From: Mycoemilia scoparia
Lineage: Eukaryota; Kickxellomycota; Kickxellomycetes; Kickxellales; Kickxellaceae
NCBI GenBank assembly: GCA_027575805.1
Contig: JANBPU010000052.1
Coordinates: 1 to 64,000, forward strand
DNA: 64,000 bases
Direction of reading: 5' to 3'
Shown piece by piece: positions 55,219 to 64,000 of the stretch. The notes beneath the pieces are model-generated. The model saw only the letters and a program-made list of their open reading frames with translations. It did not search any database and was not told the origin of the DNA. Numbering within the stretch: position 1 is the stretch's first letter; each line of letters opens with the position of its first letter. A program made the position numbers and the translations under genes.

Positions 55219-56256
55219 GAGGAATGGCACGCGCCCTTTCTCTTTTCGTTCATGTCATTTTAGTTTCGACTCAAAGCAAGTTTCTCAACCCTTTGATATA
55301 TGTTCTACCTAATTTTCTATTCTCCATAGCACACACCCACACACTATTATTACTACTATCTTTCGTCATATGTCACACGTTTGTTATTGCAAGCATCGTG
55401 AACACACAAACTCTTTGATCTAACTTTCATTTTATCAAGAAACGACATTGGTTTAATAACTACTACTAACAACCCAGACATATACCTTTGCTACTTAACT
55501 TTTCTCAAAATATCTCTGCTTCCTTTCTAGCTGTTATAGTTGCTGCTACTATTTATTCTCCTGGCAGAACCATCCTTTTCCTATCCATCATCATAATCCA
55601 TTTCACTCGCAATCCCATGAGGCTTATCAAGCCTTGGGGCTCACACATTTGTGTGTCCTCCAACGTACCCGCCTATCTATTCATAAAGAATACATGTATG
55701 GATTTGTTTGTGTATTTGTGCGTCTATGGACATTAGACTATTGTGACATTCCAGGACCATGTTACTATAATTCCAACATACGCACCTGTTATTTTGAAAT
55801 CTACCTACCCTATTATTATTTTTAATAATAATAATAATAATGTTATTAGTATTATTATTACTATTGCTATAGCTGTCAATAGTTCTTGTCCATCCCCACA
55901 AATAATAACTCCCTCTTACATACCCACCTTACCTTTTGTTTTATACTATATTCTCTATTTTCTATTTAGCAAGGCTGCTATATTCTAGATCCAGGACAGT
56001 GGTATCTACTATTCGTACATCAGATGGTTTCCTGGTTTTTTGATATTTGATCACTGCATTTTTAAACATGTTAAAATGTGTTGTTACAAACCAATTGTTT
56101 TAAAAATAATAATGTAAGAGTAAAGTGCACTATGATTAGTACAAACTTATATATATATATATATATATGCATAGAGATGGTTTGTCAATAGATAAATGAG
56201 TTTCCACTTTAGATTTTTCAGTTGTAAAGTGGAAATTATTGTGGTTTTTATTGCCA
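55219..56256. other. Intergenic region with simple repeats
   Basis: AAT repeats near 55826-55843 and an AT run near 56150-56168 lie between two convergent genes. No coding sequence recognised. Confidence 0.55.
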
Positions 56257-59200
56257 CTATTTTTTTGGGCTTCCTGGAAGAAGACGGACTATCCCACTGG
56301 ACGGGTTGCTGGCTTGAAGGGCAGTGTCGATGCGATAGTCGATTTTGCTTTTAGAGGATTTATTGGTAGCCTTGACAATATTACTCTATAACGACAAATT
56401 GAATTGATATAGTTATCAAACGCAGAATTCATGGCATGAAATAGGTTAGATTATTCAAATAGGCAGAGTGATGTAATATATGGTCAGATTTCATACAGCC
56501 TTAAGCAAAAATGGGTGGTCACCAGGAGTTGCATATGATATAGGCGATGATTGGGTCCAAATCTGGTGAGGACCCATTTCTGCCCAATTAATGCTTGATC
56601 GCTAGTAAAATCTTTTCATATGGTCAGAGTCCATAAAAAGATCTTGTACAAAAGTGAGCAGTCTCCAGAAGTCATATAGAAATGACTTGTGATTTGGCCA
56701 AAATCTAAGGAACCATTTCTAGCTTCTATACACCATTATGACAAAAAAATCCAAATTGACCAATAAATAATCTAATTTGGGAATTTTCTGCCTATTGATT
56801 GGGTTATAGATATTTTTGCCACAATAATAATGTGCATTGATCTCAAGCGAAATTTTGGCATTTATTATGTGTATATGAACTTACCAGAGATTCTAGTCCA
56901 AAAAGAAACTCACACCCCACGACTCTGTACAAGGCATCAAGCTGAGAATCTAAGGCGGCTGAGGATAGAAATAATGATGGCGGGATTCCAATAATTTCCT
57001 ATAAACAATATACATTACAATGAATAAACATAGCCATAGTTGCGTGTATAAAGTGCTTGACGATTTATCTCTTGGAAAGGTTACAAGGCTCAAGGAAGAA
57101 ACAGAGGCAGATGTATATATATAAACAGCAACCTGGCCTACCATTGAGCTATCGGTTGATGACTCAACAACAATGTGTGAGCTGCCATCATCGATTTTGA
57201 ATCTAAGTGAATACGAGGCTACAACATCATGGCCAGGAATCTTCTCCAGTCGGCAAGATAAGCATTGGAAGGGAAAACTATCAACCGGCCCTTTTAGTCT
57301 TTGGCTGGTGGTCACATACTCTTTCCAATTCCCAACATCCAGCTTCACCGGGTGTTTGCATGTGTTATCTAAAAGGAATCCAGGTTTAGAATAGAGCGCA
57401 TTAATATAGGGCCGAGCAAGCTTTAAGTCAACATTTTGACTAATCAGATTTTCGGCATATAGATGTGTGCCAATGTTTGGATGCTTACGAATAAGGTATG
57501 TGGCCCCAACCAGGTCTCTCCTATCTCGCACCAAGCATGCTGCTTCAGCATCATTGTAATGTGATGGGTGCGTATTGACCACTACGTCGACAACCACGGC
57601 TTTAACGCAGTAGCTGGAGGTGGCACCATTTGGAGACAGGGTGGAGATATAATGTATATCACGCAAATCAGGTGAGGATATGATGCTCGTGAATGTTGAT
57701 ACTATATACAGATTTAAGCACAAATCCCCATCCACAGGTTTTGGGGGGTTGGTTAGATTATATCACTACTGACACCATGGAGATAAGCGGTACTAACTGA
57801 CTAATAGATAAAACCATAGCGCCTTACTATTGTAAATGTATGTTCCCTTGTCCAGCCCACCACTAATAAAGCACTTGTTCTTGTATAGCTCCGAAACCAG
57901 ATTTCCAATAAGCACCTTCTGGCCGGGAAGCATCTTGGCAACTGCCAGTCCGAGCTCATCCCACAGAGTAATGTCGGCCTCTTGGCCTTTGTCATTGCGG
58001 ATGCGAAGGCCATAACGGTCACCAACCCTGCCATTTGTCTCTACAGGGGCCTGTGCGTCGGTTTGTATTGATAGACACATGAGAATATGTGTGTGTGTGT
58101 GTGTGTGTATTAGTACATGCACTGGGTATTCAGTCAGCTGATCATAGAAATCTGTGTATTATACATACGTTGCCAGAGACCAGAACCACAGTTCCATAGA
58201 GACAGATGTGCTTTATGTTAGGCGTTATTGCGTCTAAATCCGGACACTCGACATGCTTGTCAAAATGAAAGAATCCCTATTCAGGCATCAATAACAGCCA
58301 AATTTCGGTATGAACATTTTGGTAAATGTGAATGGCAAATCATCTTTCGGTGCTCAAAGGCCACTTCTGGCCCATACACATTCAGCCAAAACACAAACTT
58401 ACATCGTGGTGTTTCTTTGCTGGCAACTGGGATAAGTTTGCTTTTCCACAATCACTGCTGCTCTCTTCCTCTTCGGCATCATCCGTGTCCTATCAATTTA
58501 TAGGAATATAGAACAGCGGTGAGTCACACACGTCAGAGACCTCCAGGGGGACAGGTCATGCCACCTTGGTAAATGCTTTCTAGCCCTCAAATGTCAGAAA
58601 ACACATCTAAACTTACGTCCGAAGTTTGTACAGCAAAAAGTATCGACTGTGACCCGTACTCCAGTACAGTGGCGGTGTGTCGCTGCTCCGTTCCACCACC
58701 ATTAGTGTTTTCAGGAGGCTTATGGACTATTGGGCAAAGAACACCCAAGTTGTTCCCCTGCATTTTCCATGAGATGTACATACGTGCATTAGATATGCAA
58801 ATGGCTCTGTGTGCTTTGCCTGTAGACAACATTTGTTCCCTGGCCCATATTTTTGTATATGCAAAAGTGGCTTTCAACAGCACCACTGATGCAATCATTT
58901 CAGCAGAAGGGCAGGCAGCAGGCTTACCTTGTGTACAAGCCGTGCGATGTCGGCATCTTCAAGATAAAAGTCTAGCCTGACACGACTATCACCGGGCAAT
59001 TCTGACGAGCTTTGATCTTCCTGTGGTTGGGGAGGATGAGGACGAGGACGAGGAGCTCCAAATACCGGAACCAGAGTGCCATGTATAGACGACTTCCTCT
59101 TTTGGTCTCTGTGAGAGTAAATCGGGCCTTCGATATGCTGTACCTTGAACCAATGCTGCTGCACGTCAAATACCGGCTTGCCAGGATCCTTGCAGCGCAC

Positions 59201-60206
59201 AAATGTTTTGGATTGGGCATCGAACTCGACGCCAAATATCGACCGAATCAGCTCAGAGTCATCATACTTGTTGTTCTGCTGGCTGTGCGTGGCAAACGTG
59301 GATGTCTGGTTTCTGTTGCCCGTAGCCAGAACAGTGGTACATGGGTGATCGAGCACCAAAACAACACAGCTGGAGGGATATATTGGGCTTTTCAATGTTC
59401 TTTTTTGCATAAGGCCCATTGTTGAAACGTCATTGTGTGGTGGCAGCTCTAAATGGGTAGCTAAAATCCGACGCTAGGAAACACCAGGATTGATTGTGAT
59501 GGCAAATCCAGCGTGGGGAAAACAATGTAGAGTCAGCTTCATAACATAAGCATGGGCAACAAACAACAATGGCTGCACACAGGTAAATTTCAGAGAAATT
59601 GGCACATCTATTCACCCCCTGGCTTTTTGATAACAATGTCTGCACAATACACACTATTGCCATCGAAATAGCCTCTATGTGCAAATTCAACGTGGTATGC
59701 AGAACTCTATGCTGCTCTGTCGAGGTTTATACTTACAGGGCGGCGAAAGAAGCTGGAAAATTCTGTTGCATCCTGCATGGGCGTAAATCGGGTATCAGCC
59801 AGCATCCTTGCTCTAAAGTCGGCACTATGGCTTACGGTATGACCTGATGTCGCGGATGAGCTCACTGCTCCGTCTTTGAGCTCCCAGCCCCGTATTGGCA
59901 CAAACACCGAAGCAAATGCCATACAGATCACTTGTTAGTTAAGGAGGTATAGCATCGCACACACATAGACAGACATCTGTGGAGAAAGTCAAAAATGCAA
60001 ACAATACTTATAGATCTTCCCGCTGGTCCAAAGAAACGTGTCACTGACGATCAGGTTGAATAGCAGATGCCAAGTCGGATCCCCCGACTTCATTGACTCA
60101 ATCAACGCATAGCCGCCTAGTAAAAATGTTGAAAAGTATTAAGCCATTGGGGTTCATACAGACTTGTGCACTATGCAAAAGAGGGGCATTCGGCGTAAAA
60201 AGAGAC

Positions 60207-60240
<34 letters not shown>

Positions 60241-61191
60241 ACAGAGGGTATGATGGATATCCAAGAATAGAGATACAAGATAGTCAGAGAGGAGAAGATC
60301 CCCTTTTCAGTAGGCACCTGTATGCATTGGAATTGAGTGATCGATTATTATGCAGTGTCCTAATACTCACCCTGGCCACCCGATGGTGCTGATGCCGTTG
60401 CTCCTGCTGTTGAGAATGGCCCACTTTCCCGGAACTATCCACACAAATCAGTTGCAATACCAGAGAGAAGAGAGCAGTAAAACAGTTATTAGTGGCAGCA
60501 ATAATATGCAGCAGCAGCGCCAATATAAGCAAGCCCAGACCAGCGTGACATGTTTTTCAACAGCCATTAGATCTCGTATTGTGATGATAACCCAAAAGGA
60601 ATAATGTTCTGGCCATAAGGGTATTTAGCGAGAAAGAGAGAGAAAGATGTATGACTCTATGTATGTATGTGTATATTAGGAAGAGGTACGTACGCTGCTT
60701 TCTATTTCGGCCAAAAGAATTGTTCTGGTGAGCCCAGATCCATAGGATTGAAGGAGATGTGCAATCTCCTTGCATAGCCATGCCCTACAGAAACACTGTG
60801 GTTAGAACACACTCAAGCACATATGGTATGGTGGGGTGTGGGTGAATCAGGACAGAGTCTATATTGGAATTGGAGGCCTTGTGCAACACATCGGCTCAAG
60901 TTTAAAGCGCGATGTGTGCTGGTGGCGATGGCTTAGAATCATATGCCTGGAGGCAATGCACCAGAGCCCCCACCGCTCTCTGCTTCCGAATACGGGCCCA
61001 AAGAAAGACATGGATGGAGAGTATGTGTGTGCGGCCAAGAGCAGGCTATGTGCAAAAAGGGAGAGCGATCTACATGTACTTGGGAAACTGTAGCGGGCCC
61101 AAACCTACCATGGTAGCTTGTTTCCAATAGGGCCAAGGTGATTCCTTGCTAGTGTGTCTCGCGTCCATCTTACACATGCAGTAAAGTCCAT
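56257..61191 (-). CDS. Many-exon OB-fold protein, probable single-stranded DNA binding (RPA1/RADX/MEIOB-like)
   Basis: The 3' part is firm, with phase-consistent exons 58757-58617, 58489-58403, 58276-58169, 58050-57828, 57701-57142, 56998-56885 and 56385-56257, preceded by an exon ending at 58928. An OB-fold reads ICLYGTVVLVSGN, then DRYGLRIRNDKGQEADITLW, then MLPGQKVLIGNLV. A further module has CLSCR and YSLRFKIDDGSSHIVVE, then EIIGIPPSLFLSS. The 5' exons are tentative: 61191-61109, 60784-60694, 60434-60371, 60116-60008, about 59935-59737, and the start of the exon ending at 58928. Junctions around 60008, 59935 and 59400 do not fit cleanly. Serial OB-folds suggest replication, repair or meiotic ssDNA binding; the exact family is unsettled. 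Confidence 0.6.
56430..56884. repeat. Dispersed repeat copies inside the last intron of the OB-fold gene
   Basis: Contains CAGATTTCATACAGCCTTAAG and GAGGACCCATTTCTGCCCA, matching 18772-18860, and a second weaker unit (GGCCAAAATCTAAGGAACCA near 56695). Confidence 0.5.
58089..58108. repeat. TG dinucleotide microsatellite in an intron
   Basis: Pure TG run in the OB-fold gene intron between 58169 and 58050. A longer TG run lies at about 60211-60237 in another intron of the same gene. Confidence 0.85.
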
Positions 61192-62044
61192 GGCGCAGCG
61201 GGAGGGGAAATGTCTCAGCGGCTGTGTGGCAAGGCAAACAGTCGTGAATGTGCGATGTGGGGCTGTGTGTGGCCAGTCGGGGAGGCAAAATAGAGGAAAG
61301 CACAAATAAGCGAATTATACAATGTAACAATATTGGGCTGTGTTATGGCGGCGGAGGCGATGCCTTGGCCCTAATCCTCGGTCGATATGCAGTTATGGCA
61401 TTGTGTAGCGATTTATTGGCATTCGAAAGATAGGCAGGACCATAGGCATTTCTATAGCAGTTTCGATGAAACGCAGAGAGCGGGACTATCTTTATGGAGG
61501 CTGGAGGACACACCGTCACCTGGGGTGGGTTAGATTTGTTGCCTACTCATTTGCCAGTTGAAGCCCTGCGCTCTAAAGACGCGCAGGGGTAATTTCTTGA
61601 GTTTCTGATGATCAGGGCCCAACCCCATTCGCTCCGCTCAGAGCCTTGCCCACTCTCATAGCCACTACAGTGCACATGGATGGGCAACAGCTGATGATGT
61701 GTCTTTCTATCTTTTGGCCCGTATACGTGCAGTGGGCCAAGATAGCCTTTTTGTGCTGCATCTCGCACATCCAATGCTCTGTGAACCAGGCCCTGAGACA
61801 GCAGAGTGACAGGCCTGTACAGCCAGATGTTCCACATGTCACCGCTAACAGTGCTGCTGCTGCTTCAGCTGATACAATGACAGAAGAAGAAGAAGTTGAA
61901 GATGGTACGATTGTATGGTTGTGAAAGATTATAAATAGCTTGGACCAAGCCCCTCGTTTTTGGCTTCTCTACCTACTTTCTTATCTTATTCTCACATCAG
62001 AATTTGAACAAGGCTCAATCGAAAACACTCACCTTATCTCAACA
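61192..62044. other. Upstream region of the metallothionein-like gene
   Basis: A plus-strand frame at 61646-61924 has no recognisable features and probably is not a gene. The TATA site of the next gene lies at 61930-61937. Confidence 0.45.
61930..61937 (+). promoter_or_regulatory. TATA box of the metallothionein-like gene
   Basis: TATAAATA 108 bp upstream of the start codon, leaving room for a short leader. Confidence 0.55.
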
Positions 62045-62131
62045 ATGACTACCAAGTATCTTGCCTGCACTCCCGGAAACTGCGAATGCGGTGAAAACTG
62101 CAACTGTGAAGGCTGCGACCACAACCAGTAA
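62045..62131 (+). CDS. Small metallothionein-like protein
   Basis: Encodes 28 residues in one exon. Six cysteines occur as C-x4-CxC-x3-CxC-x2-C (CTPGNCECGENCNCEGC) in a peptide of only 28, with no aromatic residue in the Cys region. This density and the CxC pattern match fungal copper metallothioneins, which bind copper or zinc thiolate clusters and protect against metal excess. A good TATA box precedes it and the ATG follows a CAACA context. An upstream in-frame ATG at 61943 would add a hydrophobic leader unlike known family members, so the short start is preferred. Metal-response sites were not identified with confidence. Confidence 0.8.
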   Translation: MTTKYLACTPGNCECGENCNCEGCDHNQ

Positions 62132-63573
62132 TCAACGCGCCCTCTCTCACCCTACAGGATTCTGTTCTACTCATCCTCTCTCTGGCCCACAATGACTAAG
62201 AGTCGCGCACCTTTCCATCCATTTTCTCTCTGCGGAAGAGCTTAGAGTGTCACTGGAATTACTGCCACAGCGCTGACATCCAGGGGGATCTGGGGGAGGT
62301 GGTTTGCAGAGACGTGTCGCCCGTATACCGATATATATCATTATTTAGCTGTTTGTCGTTCATATCACTTATCTGAATAGACACACTGGCTTTTCCTAGT
62401 GTGTTTATTGTCTACGGTATTAAATAAACAATATACAAACAAATAAAGATAAATAGCCATTTCCACATACTACTACGCTCTGCTTTGTGCCCAATATCCA
62501 GTGCTATCTTTTCTTTATATCATGTACATTTAGCTAAATGTGTTGGGATATACATTGAGAAGAGAGATAGTGCATACAAAGAGAATGCTTAGATGTTGAA
62601 AATGTATGCTTTATATACTAATTTATTGAGCTCCAAGTACCACGCATATGAATCATAATGTTTGATGGGTGGTTATTTTCTAATAAATGATAGTCACTCC
62701 TTTGGCTGTGATTTCTCTTATGATCATTGTCCATGAAAAGAGGCTACTTCAACAATTACCATCTATGTATGCATTTTCTATATCTTTTGATTTTGTTTTG
62801 GGACCTTTTCTTATCTAATATCCTGTCAAATAAAGTCATATAGGGTCCAGAAATCCAAGATTTGTTCTGAGCTCTACCTTGGACAAATATAGCTTAAGCT
62901 TAGCATTGTTTTCAAAAATAATAGGTTTTCATGAATTTTATTTTTAGGAGCCAAGGTGCATCAGGACATTTTTCTGTCAGGTAAGCAAGATCAACCAATC
63001 ATTAAGACCTGGTAAGTATCCATCATGGAGTAGCTGATTAGCCAATTCCGCTTATCTAGTATTAAAAAAGTTCTGGTAATGAAGCACAAGACAAGCTTCA
63101 TAGTATAGTAGGATAAGTCTTGTTATCCCACCATTATCAGGCAGAAAAGGCTGAGTAGTTCATGGTCAATCACAGCCGTCTATGTGGTTCAATACATAAC
63201 AAATGCCAGCACTATGTTTCGTTTCATCCCAAACTGTAAACACCAAAATAAATCCATTTTATTTTGGTAATAATCAACACTAAATTGGCCCAATGAATTA
63301 AGGCCCTTATATGGCCATGTTGTGATTAGCTGTTGCAAAATAAATGCCTGGCAGAATCTCCTTCAAAGGTAGACCAGAATAATGTCTATCTTGAATAGCA
63401 GCCAATAATCTGCTTGTTCCCTTTGATAGAGAACTTGTCGTCTGCAAGATGTTGCTTTTGTTAATGAACTCGCTTTTGTTATGCGAAACACCATTTTATT
63501 TTTCAAGTTTTTTATTTTTTAAATTTCTACATCACTACAGACACTATTGCTATCATCGCCATAGTTTGCAAAA
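62132..63573. other. Intergenic region with a worn MITE
   Basis: The 3' UTR of the metallothionein-like gene, a degenerate MITE at about 62666-62745, and AT-rich DNA. No other gene recognised. Confidence 0.5.
62666..62745. mobile_element. Degenerate MITE copy (TTTTTGAAGGG family)
   Basis: GGGTGGTTATTTTCT followed by TTTGGCTGTGATTTCTCTTATGATCATTG resembles the reversed interior of the other copies. The right end is lost. Confidence 0.45.
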
Positions 63574-64000
63574 ATGATATCAGAGTATGAAAAAGAGAGA
63601 GAGCGCAAGATAAGAGAAAACCAGGAGCTTCTCATGAAATTGGGATTGCATAAAATTGTACGCGTCTTTTGCTATATTATTTTATTATGGAATACCAAAG
63701 TATTGTATAACAATATTGTCTGTGTCTTTTTACCATAAGGCCGAGGAGCCCAAGATAAAGAAGCCACCACCAGCTCCCAAAAAGTCAAATGATAATGCCG
63801 AGTTCAGGCCTGGGCCACCGCGCCGAAGCGCCAGAAGTTTCTATAGAGTAAGTTTGATAGCTACCCATACAAGACACCACCATCCCTATAGAAAATATGT
63901 ACACATATGGGCGAATGCTTTTGAGGAGTGAATGTTTAATAGTAAAACTGGACATCCATTTGGCTGTGACTGCTGCTGCTGCTTCTCCTATGATCGTTGG
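63574..64000 (+). CDS. 5' end of a probable Cmr1/WDR76-like gene, cut by the window edge
   Basis: Two exons are inferred, 63574-63657 and 63740-63847, with a further donor GTAAGT at 63848; the rest lies beyond the window. The N-terminus MISEYEKERERKIRENQELL followed by MKLGLHKI is the kind of short helix that opens Cmr1/WDR76 WD40 proteins. A Lys/Pro-rich segment (KIKKPPPAPKKS) and an Arg-rich PPRRSARSFYR follow, also seen there. These proteins bind damaged DNA and quality-control sites in yeast. With only 64 residues visible the family call is tentative. Confidence 0.45.
63930..64000. mobile_element. MITE copy in an intron, cut by the window edge
   Basis: TTTAATAGTAAAACTGGACA, CCATTTGGCTGTGACTG and CCTATGATCGTTGG are the reverse complement of the centre of copies 1 and 2. 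It lies in the second intron of the last gene. Confidence 0.65.

Noticed and set aside
60210..60237. CRISPR-like or satellite array
   Set aside because: It is a simple TG microsatellite; no spaced direct repeats of CRISPR type exist anywhere in the window.
61646..61924. Plus-strand 92-codon frame upstream of the metallothionein-like gene
   Set aside because: No domain, and it ends just before the TATA box of the real gene; likely chance.

Overview
This window is nuclear DNA of a filamentous fungus, most likely an early-diverging lineage (Mucoromycota or Zoopagomycota); I cannot place it more precisely. The evidence is short GT-AG introns in most genes, a eukaryotic tRNA-Ser, fungal-type proteins (a fungal-specific complex I subunit, DUF3759/CipC-like, paired DUF7137-like secreted proteins, cyanase, SLC25 carrier), and a nest of LTR, Tc1/mariner, SINE and MITE repeats. 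Nothing suggests bacterial, organellar or viral DNA.

Positions 1-10700 are a transposon graveyard. A Ty3/gypsy chromovirus (about 445-8800) keeps a TG...CA 3' LTR of 537 bp, a truncated 5' LTR, gag-pro, RT-RNaseH-integrase-chromodomain, and an extra downstream reading frame with an acidic tail. A tRNA-derived SINE with a 13-bp target duplication interrupts the RT. A Tc1/mariner element with TA duplications and about 205-bp terminal repeats interrupts the junction between integrase and chromodomain. A decayed DNA-transposon transposase follows on the minus strand. Nearly all lesions are in-frame stops that single C:G-to-T:A changes could produce.

Positions 10.8-31 kb hold ordinary genes: NTF2; two paralogous secreted DUF7137-like proteins; cyanase; tRNA-Ser(GCT); an SDT1/PHM8-type pyrimidine 5'-nucleotidase; 6-phosphogluconate dehydrogenase; a mitochondrial carrier; a DUF3759 protein; a complex I accessory subunit; and kynurenine 3-monooxygenase. 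Positions 30.7-43 kb hold VPS23/TSG101, a membrane alpha/beta-hydrolase-like protein with no serine nucleophile, 3-hydroxyanthranilate 3,4-dioxygenase, a low-complexity orphan and DCP2. Positions 43-64 kb hold a 1536-residue GON4L/Myb-like protein, a CDT2-like WD40 protein, a Ser-rich orphan, a membrane-type casein kinase 1, a many-exon OB-fold protein, a 28-residue metallothionein-like gene, and the 5' end of a probable Cmr1/WDR76-like gene.

Two genes (kynurenine 3-monooxygenase and 3-hydroxyanthranilate dioxygenase) act in the same de novo NAD pathway and lie about 6 kb apart. The carrier, the complex I subunit and the monooxygenase are expected at mitochondria. The CDT2-like, OB-fold and Cmr1-like genes suggest genome-maintenance roles. 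A short MITE family with CATATG-like ends and the inner sequence TTTTTGAAGGG occurs at least six times, including inside introns. All exon junctions were deduced by eye from splice motifs and reading-frame continuity.
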